33,062 bases of DNA, taken from contig JAHDFS010000005.1 of the NCBI GenBank assembly GCA_020628035.1, forward strand, positions 1-33,062, in the 5' to 3' direction. Origin of the DNA: Rhizobiaceae bacterium (GTDB lineage Bacteria > Pseudomonadota > Alphaproteobacteria > Rhizobiales > Rhizobiaceae). The notes under the pieces are model-generated. The model was given only the letters and a program-made list of their open reading frames with translations, was not told the DNA's origin and made no database searches. This document shows, one piece after another, positions 8,701 through 15,250 of the stretch. A program made the position numbers and the translations under genes. How positions within the stretch are numbered: the stretch's first letter is position 1; every line of letters begins with the position of its first letter.

Positions 8701-9229
8701 GATTAAGAACCGGGATCATGGCATCCGCCATGGCAAATTCGCTCTGGTGGCACGTGGTTGAGCTTTCGCATGTATGATCATCTCCCATGACAACCAAAAC
8801 CCCGCCATGAGGTGACGAGCCCGCGAGATTGCCGTGTCGAAGCGCATCGCCTGAACGATCAACGCCAGGGCCTTTTCCGTACCAGATGCCAAATACACCA
8901 TCATAAAGGCCTTCGCCGCGCAATTCGGCTTGTTGCGTACCCCACAGGGCAGTTGCCGCCAGGTCCTCGTTGATGCCTTCTTCAAAAATAATATTGCGCG
9001 GCTTTAGCAAAGATTTGGCTCGGGTAAATTGCTGATCAAGCGCGCCCAAGGGTGAGCCGCGATAACCCGAAATATAACCAGCTGTGTTTAAACCATTCCT
9101 TTCATCAATATGACTTTGGGTCAGGCAAAGTCGGATGAGCGCTTGTGTGCCATTGAGAAAGACTTGTTCTTTTTGGATGTCGAATTTATCGTTGAGATCA
9201 ACATCTCTTAATTCCGGTTTATGCAGCAT
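5744..9229 (-). CDS. Indolepyruvate ferredoxin oxidoreductase, fused IorA-IorB type
   Basis: An 1161-aa fusion, the normal length for the alphaproteobacterial enzyme. It would oxidatively decarboxylate aryl- or branched-chain 2-oxo acids to acyl-CoA with ThDP and ferredoxin. The N-terminal IorA-like part contains GYISGYRGSPLGALD and the ThDP-binding half with FFCAGCPHNTSTKVP and GIGCH. CEGCGDCG (from C638) and later cysteines (CNKDFTC, CPSF) form a ferredoxin-like Fe-S region near residues 635-685. The IorB-like domain begins around residue 715 with SVLITGVGGTGIVTVG. GGGAGG lies 5 bases before the chosen ATG; an upstream in-frame ATG at 9277 has no such site. The gene is monocistronic, with no partner subunit nearby. 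Confidence 0.92.
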   Translation of the reverse strand: MLHKPELRDVDLNDKFDIQKEQVFLNGTQALIRLCLTQSHIDERNGLNTAGYISGYRGSPLGALDQQFTRAKSLLKPRNIIFEEGINEDLAATALWGTQQAELRGEGLYDGVFGIWYGKGPGVDRSGDALRHGNLAGSSPHGGVLVVMGDDHTCESSTTCHQSEFAMADAMIPVLNPAGVAEILDYGLHGWALSRFAGVWCGLKCVKDNVESTSSITHRYDEFEPVLPECEMPPQGLNIQLGDSPQMREQTLHKYKLDAVRAYVRANKLDKIVYKGGDNPRIGIITTGKSYMDTLQALEALGIDEAKADKLGLAIYKVAVTWPLEPEGVSKFAQGLEQIIVVEEKRALIEDQLKTILYDLPIRPQITGKKDAKGNIQLQSEMDLSPVQIAIVIGNNLVAAKRNKKLSDRITELQEYRNREISALPIERGLFFCAGCPHNTSTKVPEGSRAYAGIGCHTMVVFMDRQTNAYTHMGAEGSNWIGESKFSKTKHVFQNLGDGTYNHSGILAMRAAVASNTTITYKLLYNDAVALTGGQPMDGEVDVYRIANEITAIGVEKLVFVGDELSRINTGRLPAGVKVYPRDELDAVQRELAQIKGVTALIYDQTCASEKRRRRKRGIMSAIDKGADKHIFINEDVCEGCGDCGVASNCVAVQPVETEFGRKRKIDQFSCNKDFTCVDGFCPSFVTVTGAKLKKAEARATKTKLLPEPAQLVSLDQPYSVLITGVGGTGIVTVGAVLGMAAHLENKGCGIVDMAGLAQKGGSVTTHLKLAASPSEIKTIRVAEGGADLLLGGDLIVSSGEKVLGMLNPSTKALVNAHEFMPGDFTRQPDLQMPSTLMHKRLKDAVDEGNLTQVNSSDLALKLFGDAIASNMFIVGVAYQKGLLPLSRDAVLRAIELNGVAINLNKQAFDKGRQWVVEPDVVENEAGYDRAQKPKTKQKSLDELIAHRADILTAYQDEAYAKRYRNMVAQVRASDPTKDHKLTRAAAKYAFKLMAYKDEYEVARLYSNGAFAKGLERQFAGSNKDYKLTFHMAPPFLSKPDPVTGKIKKREFGPWILPVFKVLAKMKGLRGSVFDIFGYAFERKLERELIDKYQGDIDVISSKKDQLNTKNALALLELPEHIRGFGHVKLKSIEEAEVNRAQLRANLDAGKAQIKSAQPAE

Positions 9230-9277
9230 GGTTCCTCCCACTTCAGCCACATAAGCAAATATGCCCAAAGGCGGCAA

Positions 9278-9843
9278 GTCAAAGGGGGAAAAATCTTATC
9301 GATATTCGCGAAAGACTTGGCGGTGAAGAAGGATTAATCCATCGGCTCAAATATTATGAGGCAGACGTGATTCATGTATTTGACTATCTGATCAATAAAG
9401 TTTTTTGAAACAGATTTTCGCCACATTTTCTAACCTGAACAGCGAGATTGATCACAAATCAGCCAAAAACCTGCGACAATAAACCTGATTTTTTCACTCA
9501 AAAAAATTTTTTTTCAGCTAATTTTTGACCCTAATTACGGTGCTGTTCACGTATCTGTTTTTTGACGCTTTTGCCTAATATTTGGTTTTAAACGCTTTTT
9601 TCTTTTCTATGTATTCAAAATGTCATTTCAAGACACCAAACGCGAAAATCTGTTCACATTTTTGTGCACTGGATTTGTGTTTGCAAAGCTCAGAATCGAG
9701 CCTATATTCCACTCATCGAAACGCTAAACGGCACTCTGAACATTCGGCCACAAACCTTGATCAGAGACTTCGATAAAACAAACTAAATGAAACATTACGG
9801 TGCGCCACAAATTAAAATGCACCACACTAAAAGGACTAAAATT
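9278..9843. other. AT-rich intergenic region with a possible decayed coding remnant
   Basis: About 570 bp with no convincing gene. An open + strand frame without a start codon ends with TGA at 9406-9408 and reads RLKYYEADVIHV before stopping. This faintly recalls the N-terminal half of DUF2093 proteins and may be a remnant. Long A/T tracts occupy 9490-9520. A 64-codon frame at 9582-9776 lacks a ribosome site and is not accepted. A promoter candidate for the EF-hand gene lies at 9681-9708. Confidence 0.5.
9681..9708 (+). promoter_or_regulatory. Sigma-70-like promoter candidate
   Basis: TTGCAA, 16 bp, then TATATT, reading toward the EF-hand gene about 135 bp downstream. The match to TTGACA/TATAAT is fair and the surroundings are AT-rich, so chance matches are possible. 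Confidence 0.35.
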
Positions 9844-10095
9844 ATGAAAACTCTTATTGCTCTTGCTACTGTATCTTTGATGGCTGTTTCTGGTGCGTCT
9901 GCACTATCTTTCGGTCAAGTTGACGCAGCTGTTGGTCAAAGCGACGAAATCTCAAGCGTATATGCTGGTGACGGTTTCGTTTCTTACGACGAACTACGTG
10001 GTAAAACAGGTGCCTACGATCGCGCAGCATTCGACGCTGCTGACGCTGATGGTAACGGTAAATTGACACCAACAGAATTCAAAAACCTTGGATAA
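9844..10095 (+). CDS. Small secreted EF-hand protein
   Basis: An 83-aa protein. A signal peptide (KTLIALATVSLMAVSGASA, cleavage after about residue 20) precedes two EF-hand loops. The second is canonical: D67-x-D69-x-N71-G72-x-L74-x-x-x-E78. The first (loop about residues 39-50) keeps D43, G44, V46 and E50 but has lost its first two acidic ligands. It probably binds Ca2+ in the periplasm or outside the cell. The start is set by AAGGA 9 bases upstream; the frame extends to 9787 without a better site. Codons are strongly biased to GCT, GGT, TCT and GAC forms, suggesting high expression. The partner is unknown. Confidence 0.8.
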   Translation: MKTLIALATVSLMAVSGASALSFGQVDAAVGQSDEISSVYAGDGFVSYDELRGKTGAYDRAAFDAADADGNGKLTPTEFKNLG

Positions 10096-10109
10096 TTATC
10101 TGTTGAATT

Positions 10110-10134
10110 CCTAAAGACCTTCATGGTCTTTAGG
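10110..10134 (+). terminator. Strong stem-loop after the EF-hand gene
   Basis: A perfect 10-bp stem CCTAAAGACC / GGTCTTTAGG with a 5-base loop, 14 bp after the stop codon. No T run follows, so it may protect the 3' end of the transcript rather than terminate alone. Confidence 0.6.
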
Positions 10135-10178
10135 GATCATTGATTAGGTATTGATCCACTTAATCGTTTGACGTTGGG

Positions 10179-10202
10179 AGCCTGTACAGAAATGTGCAGG
10201 CT
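10179..10202 (+). other. Stem-loop in intergenic DNA
   Basis: AGCCTGTAC and GTGCAGGCT pair over 9 bp (one G-U) around a 6-base loop. There is no T run. It is the second of three hairpins in the 200 bp after the EF-hand gene. Its role is unknown. Confidence 0.4.
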
Positions 10203-10267
10203 TCGCGCCTTCATGGCCGCGTAACCAAGGTTTTGCTTAAAGTTTTGTAAAAAGCTTTGCGCATAAA

Positions 10268-10298
10268 AAAAGAGAGACGCCACAAACATCTCTCTTTT
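10268..10298. terminator. Bidirectional terminator-like hairpin
   Basis: A 10-bp perfect stem AAAAGAGAGA / TCTCTCTTTT with an 11-base loop. It ends in T4 on either strand and probably closes the EF-hand transcript. Confidence 0.6.
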
Positions 10299-10348
10299 AA
10301 CACGTACCGGAATGCCACAAATCATTCCGAAAACCTAAAAGGCTCATT

Positions 10349-10444
10349 ATGAAACATGTACAAGAACCAAATAATGGTATTTTTACGGCTTTGTCAATGT
10401 CAGAAATGACTTACTCCACCAAATGGTGCGACAATGTTGCATAA
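10349..10444 (+). CDS. Very small ORF (31 aa) with a leader like its neighbours
   Basis: ATG to TAA encoding 31 residues that begin MKHVQEPNNG, with no recognised function. Its first 13 bases (ATGAAACATGTAC) equal the first 13 of the gene at 10761. Its upstream block CTAAAAGG...ATTATGAAA resembles that of the EF-hand gene, including the CCACAAAT element 26 bp before the ATG. The rest has no signal peptide and does not resemble either neighbour. It is either a true small protein or the relic of a duplicated leader and gene start. Confidence 0.3.
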   Translation: MKHVQEPNNGIFTALSMSEMTYSTKWCDNVA

Positions 10445-10760
10445 TCACATCACCTGATAGTTTTACTGAGCTACTGGAAAAGGGTTTTTGGGATCACCAA
10501 ATAGGATATGTAACCGCGTATTATCTAATCAGACCACAAGCATTTTAGATATACGCAAGAAAGTAATTCTCTCGTTTAATACACGCAACCTCACGCGTTT
10601 GTGCGTAAGTGTTAATTTTAAATGAGTGCGTAAAGTGTTAAATTATAGTTAATGCGATGCCCCACACACATTTTATGGCATCGAAAAGGCGTTATGAAAA
10701 CAATCGTGCCACCCACAAATACCACAAATATTTAGGCACGCTCACAGAAAGGAATGAGTT
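10445..10760. other. AT-rich intergenic region
   Basis: I see no gene here on either strand. The stretch just before the next gene carries two CCACAAAT copies (10713-10720 and 10722-10729). The remainder is unstructured AT-rich DNA. Confidence 0.5.
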
Positions 10761-11012
10761 ATGAAACATGTACTATCCATTCTTGCAATCACATTTCTAT
10801 CTATCAATGTTGCAAGTGCAGCGCTTAGTTCAACCGAAGCCAACTATTCAAGCGGTATCAGCCCACTGGCTATGACACCCAAAGGTTCTGCTTCAATTGA
10901 CAAAGATCCTGTTCTAACAGGCCCGAACTTCATGGAATCACGACTTTACATCAACGATATCAATCCAGAGATTGGTCTCATCCCATCTGAGATGATGAAG
11001 TCTGCGGTTTAA
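10761..11012 (+). CDS. Small secreted protein of unknown function
   Basis: An 83-aa protein with a clear signal peptide (HVLSILAITFLSINVASA, cleavage after about residue 20). The mature part of about 63 residues is polar, contains no cysteine and ends with NPEIGLIPSEMMKSAV. I do not recognise it. AAAGGAATGA precedes the ATG and a good terminator follows 43 bp after the stop, so it is a complete transcription unit. It shares leader elements with the EF-hand gene, suggesting both are controlled together after transcription. Confidence 0.6.
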   Translation: MKHVLSILAITFLSINVASAALSSTEANYSSGISPLAMTPKGSASIDKDPVLTGPNFMESRLYINDINPEIGLIPSEMMKSAV

Positions 11013-11055
11013 CCCTAGGCATAGCCAAAGGGTACCTTTCATGGTCGCACCATCA

Positions 11056-11090
11056 CCCCGCTTTCGATTTATCGTTGGCGGGGTTTTGTT
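11056..11090 (+). terminator. Rho-independent terminator
   Basis: CCCCGC pairs with GCGGGG, with extra CGAT/ATCG pairing inside the loop, followed by TTTTGTTATTTT. It is correctly placed after the small secreted protein gene. Confidence 0.8.
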
Positions 11091-11139
11091 ATTTTGATCC
11101 CTAGTTTTGGGTTGTCGGCAAAAATAAAATGAAAAATGG

Positions 11140-11182
11140 AACGCCCCAAATACCACACCAAGACGGTATTTGAGGCGTTTTG
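11140..11182. terminator. Long stem-loop, probable terminator
   Basis: AACGCCCCAAATACC and GGTATTTGAGGCGTT form a 15-bp stem with one mismatch and a 10-base loop, followed by TTT. It may back up the preceding terminator or act on the opposite strand. Confidence 0.55.
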
Positions 11183-11392
11183 CGTCCACGTCTTGGGAGG
11201 ATTGATTACCTGATCAGTTGATCACCTAATCACTGGCATGGACAAATGTCTGCGCAATAAGCGCGATGACTGAATAAATAGATATACGTTGAGCCCCCCT
11301 CATCGGTTCGAATTAAATTGCTACAAAATTCGAATTTTATAAATCGAATCATAAACATAAACGAACAACTTATTCGTACGCCCGAAGAAAAA
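11183..11392. other. AT-rich intergenic region
   Basis: Together with the neighbouring stem-loops this stretch separates two convergent transcription units. TGATCAGTTGATCA-type short dyads and the self-complementary AATTCGAATT are present, but there is nothing that I can assign. Confidence 0.4.
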
Positions 11393-11417
11393 GGGTAACA
11401 ATTATGAATTGTTACCC
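11393..11417 (-). terminator. Rho-independent terminator of the ccdA-thioredoxin operon
   Basis: A perfect 11-bp stem GGGTAACAATT / AATTGTTACCC with a 3-base loop. On the minus strand it is followed by TTTTTCTTC. It lies 69 bp after the thioredoxin stop. A T6 run on the other side makes it possibly bidirectional. Confidence 0.85.
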
Positions 11418-11485
11418 CTAAGATTTTTTAAAAACATCACTTTAGTATCAGCGATTGATCTAAAAGTTTAGTAATAGTCTCAAAA

Positions 11486-11923
11486 TTATGAGTTTTGTGC
11501 GGCTGATAGGCCTTTATCCATCAATGCTTTGATTTGAGCCTTTGAGGTGCCGGCAACAATACGTCCCAGTTCGTTATCGCCATTTAGGACAAGGAGCGTA
11601 GAACGCCGAGGGATTTTGTATTTTGTTGAGATCTCCTCACGAGAATACACATCCCAATCCACGCGCACAAAGACCATGTCATTATATGCTGCATTTTCAG
11701 ACCGCAAGGCGCTGATTGTGCGTTTTTGTGATGCGCAAGTTGTGCACCAATGCGTGGTGTAATCAATGAAGACAGTTTTGCCCTGGCTGAGCGCGTTCTT
11801 AACGACACCGGGCGTATATTCAACAGTATCAGCGGCGCTCGCTGTGTTTACACCTGCAAGTAACATGGTACTTGCGATTACGGCACCTAAAGTTGCACGG
11901 CGTGTCAGTTTAATCGTCGACAT
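11486..11923 (-). CDS. Exported thioredoxin-fold protein, partner of the CcdA-like protein
   Basis: A 145-aa protein. An N-terminal KLTRRATLGAVIAS with a hydrophobic stretch and ASA cleavage resembles a twin-arginine-type signal. The active site is WCTTC in HWCTTCASQK. The strand after IPRR reads STLLVL, so the usual cis-proline position (IPTLL in thioredoxin) appears to be serine. It would act in the periplasm, receiving electrons from the CcdA-like membrane protein encoded 22 bp upstream. AAGGAG lies 7 bases before the ATG at 11923; the frame extends further upstream without a ribosome site. Substrates could be apocytochromes or other periplasmic thiol proteins. Confidence 0.85.
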   Translation of the reverse strand: MSTIKLTRRATLGAVIASTMLLAGVNTASAADTVEYTPGVVKNALSQGKTVFIDYTTHWCTTCASQKRTISALRSENAAYNDMVFVRVDWDVYSREEISTKYKIPRRSTLLVLNGDNELGRIVAGTSKAQIKALMDKGLSAAQNS

Positions 11924-11945
11924 ATGTTTCTCCTTCAATCTTGAT

Positions 11946-12659
11946 TTATAATATAACAGAAAAATCGAGCAACCAGGCAGGTAATACTTGCAATGCCCAG
12001 AGTTCAATTATGTGATGGATTTTGAAATAGATCATCAAACCAACAGCAACGAAGACAAATCCCAAAATGGGTTTGGAGCGTTCGGCCAAGGATTTAAGTG
12101 CCTGCGTGCGGCTGCGTAGGGCTGATTGTGCGCCCCAAGACAAGCCCAAAATGAGCGTTGAGACGCCAAAGGCAAAAAACAGCATGATGAGCATAGCCCA
12201 AAAGAGACTTTCTCCTTGAGATGCTAATGCAATTGCACCACCGAGTGTTGGACCAATGCAGGGTGACCAAACAGCGCCTAATAATACGCCGCCGAAAAAT
12301 TGGCCAGAATAACCACCCAGATCGAGCCCGAGCATTTGCTTATTTGCAACGCCTGCAACACCTTGGGTTGCCGCTTCAAATCTTCGAGAAAAAGCCGGCA
12401 CCAAAAGAACGAGACCGAACATAATCATCACCAGCGCACCGATTTGTGCAAGACGTTCTTGGGTCAATCCAATCGAGTAACCTAATGTTGTCACAAACAT
12501 GCCAAAGGCTACAAATGACACGGTCAAGCCAGCTGAAAGCACCCATGGACCGGAGCGCCCTGCATTGAGAGCAGATGCAAGAACAATTGGTAAAACGGGA
12601 ATAACGCAAGGATTAATCAGCGTTAAAATTCCTGCAAGATATGCGAAAACGAGTTCCAT
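11946..12659 (-). CDS. CcdA/DsbD-type thiol-disulfide transmembrane electron carrier
   Basis: A 237-aa protein with six hydrophobic helices. The two redox cysteines stand in INPCVIPVLP (helix 1, about residue 18) and WSPCIGPTLGG (helix 4), exactly as in CcdA and the DsbD beta domain. It carries reducing power from cytoplasmic thioredoxin to a periplasmic thioredoxin-like protein. It forms a two-gene operon with the exported thioredoxin and is followed by a good terminator. The nearest unit upstream is the fasciclin gene on the same strand, after about 300 bp containing stem-loops. The name ccdA would fit if cytochrome c genes were linked, but none is seen here. Confidence 0.9.
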   Translation of the reverse strand: MELVFAYLAGILTLINPCVIPVLPIVLASALNAGRSGPWVLSAGLTVSFVAFGMFVTTLGYSIGLTQERLAQIGALVMIMFGLVLLVPAFSRRFEAATQGVAGVANKQMLGLDLGGYSGQFFGGVLLGAVWSPCIGPTLGGAIALASQGESLFWAMLIMLFFAFGVSTLILGLSWGAQSALRSRTQALKSLAERSKPILGFVFVAVGLMIYFKIHHIIELWALQVLPAWLLDFSVIL

Positions 12660-12840
12660 TTAGTGATGATCCCATCAAAACGACATTTGGGATGTTTTAA
12701 ATTTTAAGATCGGATTTCTCAATCGAATTTAACCACACATGAATTCACAATGTCGTGTGATGCGAATAGTGATTAGCGTCTATCAAATGTTCAGAATTTG
12801 ATTCTGTAAACCAGCTTACAACATTGTTTTTAAAGCAAAA

Positions 12841-12869
12841 CGCCTCGATCAAGTGGCATGACCGAGGCG
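12841..12869 (-). terminator. Rho-independent terminator after the fasciclin gene
   Basis: CGCCTCG and CGAGGCG pair over 7 bp around a 15-base loop. On the minus strand TTTTGCTTT follows. It is the last of three stem-loops downstream of the fasciclin gene. Confidence 0.7.
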
Positions 12870-12875
12870 AGACTA

Positions 12876-12910
12876 AAATGCCCTTTAGAGGGGGGTCGTG
12901 TGGGGCATTT
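12876..12910 (-). terminator. Second stem-loop after the fasciclin gene
   Basis: AAATGCCC and GGGCATTT pair over 8 bp, with a G/C-rich loop of 19 bases. On the minus strand it ends in TTTTAG. Confidence 0.5.
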
Positions 12911-12916
12911 CAGTGC

Positions 12917-12943
12917 CACCTTCCCAAGCTGATTGGGAAGGTG
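12917..12943 (-). other. First stem-loop after the fasciclin gene
   Basis: A perfect 11-bp stem CACCTTCCCAA / TTGGGAAGGTG with a 5-base loop, 17 bp after the stop codon. It has no T run, so it looks more like an mRNA-stabilising hairpin than a terminator. Confidence 0.6.
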
Positions 12944-12960
12944 TCCAATGCCGGGTATTC

Positions 12961-13491
12961 TTATTGTGGTAGCAAAACAGTGTCGACGACGTGGATCACA
13001 CCGTTTGACTGGTCAAGATCAACAGCTGTCACTGTGCCGATGTTACCGCTTTCGTCTTTCAATTTGACCATGTCACCGTCAAGCATGGCTACGATTGTGT
13101 CACCTGATACTGTTTCAATCTCGAGCATACCACCGTCAGCTTCGCCAATCATTTTCACAAGGTCGCCAGACATAATGTCACCAGCAACCACATGCGCTGT
13201 GAGTACTTTTGTCAAAGCGTCTTTGCTTTCTGGCTTTAGCAATGTGTCCACTGTACCTTCTGGCAGAGCAGCAAATGCGTCATTTACTGGAGCGAACACT
13301 GTGAATGGGCCCTCGCCTTTTAACGTATCGACAAGACCAGCGGCTGTTACAGCTGCGACCAATGTTGAATGTGCATCAGATGCAATTGCTGCATCAACAA
13401 CGTCTTTTTTCATGCCGCCAGCAAAGGCTGTCGCAGATGCTGCGATTGCGATTACAGAAGCTGCTGCTGTGATTTTTAGTGTATTGATCAT
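12961..13491 (-). CDS. Secreted fasciclin (FAS1) domain protein
   Basis: A 176-aa protein: a signal peptide (about residues 1-23, ending ATAFAGG) and one FAS1 domain. Family motifs are GPFTVFAPVNDAFAALP (H1 box), LTAHVVAGDI, and the terminal NGVIHVVDTVLLP (H2 box). Bacterial FAS1 proteins are secreted adhesion or surface proteins; the mycobacterial examples MPT70 and MPT83 are under SigK control. The mature protein has no cysteine. The ATG at 13491 has GGAGAG 4 bases upstream; a TTG four codons earlier would swallow this site. Three stem-loops follow. A SigK/RskA-like pair lies 1.8 kb upstream on the same strand. Confidence 0.92.
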   Translation of the reverse strand: MINTLKITAAASVIAIAASATAFAGGMKKDVVDAAIASDAHSTLVAAVTAAGLVDTLKGEGPFTVFAPVNDAFAALPEGTVDTLLKPESKDALTKVLTAHVVAGDIMSGDLVKMIGEADGGMLEIETVSGDTIVAMLDGDMVKLKDESGNIGTVTAVDLDQSNGVIHVVDTVLLPQ

Positions 13492-13544
13492 TTCTCTCTC
13501 CAATAAGATTAGGTTTGTTTCAAAACCCCGCAGTTATTGAAAGG

Positions 13545-13570
13545 AACGAATGATGTTTCGAAAAAGTTTC
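13545..13570 (-). promoter_or_regulatory. EcfG-like promoter candidate upstream of the fasciclin gene
   Basis: On the minus strand GAAAC, 17 bp, CGTT, ending 54 bp before the ATG. The alphaproteobacterial general stress sigma EcfG uses GGAAC-N16/17-CGTT, so this is one mismatch away. It is a weak match and the local sigma factor is an alternative. Confidence 0.3.
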
Positions 13571-13659
13571 AAAAAAAATCTGTAAAAATGTGCTTTTTAT
13601 AATTACGGCATCTTTTCAATCAGTTAGACTTAATGAAATTGTTTCGAAAGGCTTTGAAA

Positions 13660-14010
13660 ATGATCATTGAAATCAGGCATTACACATTAAAACAGGGCCG
13701 TCGCGAAGACTTTATTGCTTATTTCGAAGCAAAAAATCGGCCTGCGTTGCGCGATGCGGGCATGCTGGTTTTCGGTCCCATGAGAGATTTGGAAAATGAA
13801 AACAAAGTCCATTGGATGCGGGCATTTTCATCACTTGAACATCGCGAGGAAATCAAAGATGCATTTTATGACGGTCCGGTCTGGAATGAAGAAATAGAAG
13901 CCGAAGTGATGCCGATGATTGAACATTACGAGGCGGATCTCGTAGAAACAACGATCGGTTTTGAAGGCTTTTACGGCGAGCAAGTTTTTACCCAAAACAA
14001 AACTGAATAA
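13660..14010 (+). CDS. NIPSNAP-family protein
   Basis: A 116-aa alpha/beta-barrel (dimeric ferredoxin-like) protein. MIIEIRHYTLKQGRREDFIAYF and HWMRAFSSLEHREEIKDAFY are the NIPSNAP signature: EIR.Y.L.pG at the N-terminus and W.Y.dl..R at the centre. Its function in bacteria is unknown. The start at 13660 has AAAGG 8 bases upstream, whereas the in-frame ATG at 13633 has none. It is not linked to the neighbouring gene by overlap. Confidence 0.85.
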   Translation: MIIEIRHYTLKQGRREDFIAYFEAKNRPALRDAGMLVFGPMRDLENENKVHWMRAFSSLEHREEIKDAFYDGPVWNEEIEAEVMPMIEHYEADLVETTIGFEGFYGEQVFTQNKTE

Positions 14011-14154
14011 AACGCGGTTTAATAAATTGTATTTTTTCGCATCAAACGATAAGTTCGCACTTGCGACCACGGGCCTTTAAGAAACTTATGGCCAATTCTT
14101 ATGAACTGAAGATTGCATCACCCTGCAGTTATTTTCGGTTCCAGAAAGCGTGAT

Positions 14155-14805
14155 ATGACAAATTATTCCATCAAAACTGAATTCCTCATTGAAAACGAAG
14201 CGGATCTGCGAGCACTTTTTCCGCCAACCCACGAGCTTGCGATCAAAAAAGAGCAGAGCAAAATCGACAAACATGCGCGAGACTTCATTGCCCGCGCGCC
14301 ATTTGTGTGCCTTGGCACGCATAATGATAAAGGCTTAAGCGATGTGAGCCCGCGTGGAGATGCGCCGGGATTTGTACAAATCTTGGACGAGGCGACAATT
14401 GCCATCCCTGATCGTCCGGGCAATAACCGTCTCGATACGCTTTCTAACATCACGCATAACCCAAATATTGGTCTGATGTTTATTATCCCAGGGTTCGACG
14501 ATACATTGCGGATCAATGGCGAAGCTCAATTGACCACCGATCCAGAATTGCTGGCGACAATGGCGGTTAAAGGCCAAGCGCCTAAAATTGCGATACTTGT
14601 GCATATTAAAGAGCTCTATATGCATTGTGCGAAAGCCTTTCGGCGGTCAAAATTGTGGGATCCAGCCTCTTTGCAGGATCGCAATGACATGCCATCACTC
14701 ATGAAAATCATGCTTGATCAAGCCGATGAAGCACCTGATGATCAACAGGAGATGGAAAAGCTCGACGCGGCATTGGAAGAGGCTTATCAAAAGAGCATGT
14801 ATTAA
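14155..14805 (+). CDS. FMN-dependent PPOX-type flavoprotein (pyridoxamine 5'-phosphate oxidase-like, MSMEG_1061 type)
   Basis: A 216-aa protein of the split-barrel FMN-binding fold. ARAPFVCLGTHNDKGLSDVS with PRGDAPGFVQ, and IPDRPGNNRLDTLSNI with NPNIGLMFIIPG, are the characteristic blocks of this PPOX subgroup, which uses FMN or F420-type cofactors to reduce unknown substrates. It is not a true PdxH, because the PLP-binding C-terminal segment is absent. The ATG at 14155 is preferred, although the ribosome site (AGAAAG) is weak. The GFA gene follows 73 bp downstream in the same direction. Confidence 0.85.
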   Translation: MTNYSIKTEFLIENEADLRALFPPTHELAIKKEQSKIDKHARDFIARAPFVCLGTHNDKGLSDVSPRGDAPGFVQILDEATIAIPDRPGNNRLDTLSNITHNPNIGLMFIIPGFDDTLRINGEAQLTTDPELLATMAVKGQAPKIAILVHIKELYMHCAKAFRRSKLWDPASLQDRNDMPSLMKIMLDQADEAPDDQQEMEKLDAALEEAYQKSMY

Positions 14806-14878
14806 TGCCAAAACGCGCTAAGTGCCCTCACCCCAGCACTTTTATCTGCGTTTGGTTCCGGTTTTTGGGAGAAGAGTA

Positions 14879-15250
14879 ATGCCAGAATATCTAGGCGGTT
14901 GTTCATGCGGCGCAATCCGCTTTGCAACATCTAAAACCCCGTTGCGCGTGGGTGTTTGCCATTGCCTTGATTGCCGCAAGCATCATGGGGCACCTTTTTA
15001 TGCCGCTGCAATTTATTCAGTTAATGATGTAAAGATCACCGGCGAAGCAAAAGCGCATAAAGGACGATATTTTTGCTCTGAATGCGGATCATCGGTCTTT
15101 GCAATCACAGATGATGAGATCGAACTTCATCTGGGATCATTTGATGAACCAAATCTACTTACCCCAACTTATGAATGCTGGACGATAAGACGCGAAAACT
15201 GGCTCGCACCTATTATCGGCGCTGAACAGTTTGAGCGGGATCGTGATTAA
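14879..15250 (+). CDS. GFA (glutathione-dependent formaldehyde-activating-like/CENP-V) zinc protein
   Basis: A 123-aa Cys-rich fold of the GFA/CENP-V family. All zinc ligands are present: C8 and C10 (GGCSCGAIRF), C27, C29 and C32 (CHCLDCRKHHG), C66 and C69 (FCSECGSSV). Most members have no proven substrate despite the family name. GGGAGAAGAG lies just before the ATG at 14879. The stop overlaps that of the convergent anti-sigma gene by 4 bases. Confidence 0.88.
   Translation: MPEYLGGCSCGAIRFATSKTPLRVGVCHCLDCRKHHGAPFYAAAIYSVNDVKITGEAKAHKGRYFCSECGSSVFAITDDEIELHLGSFDEPNLLTPTYECWTIRRENWLAPIIGAEQFERDRD

Noticed and set aside
9582-9776. 64-codon + strand frame in AT-rich DNA
   Set aside because: No ribosome site, Cys/His-rich random composition and it overlaps the likely promoter of the EF-hand gene.
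10137-10325. 62-codon minus-strand frame between hairpins
   Set aside because: It is made of the hairpins and a terminator and lacks a start signal.
12824-13540. 238-codon + strand frame opposite the fasciclin gene
   Set aside because: It reads through three stem-loops and is Ser/Thr/Ala-rich, which is the mirror of the alanine-rich fasciclin gene.
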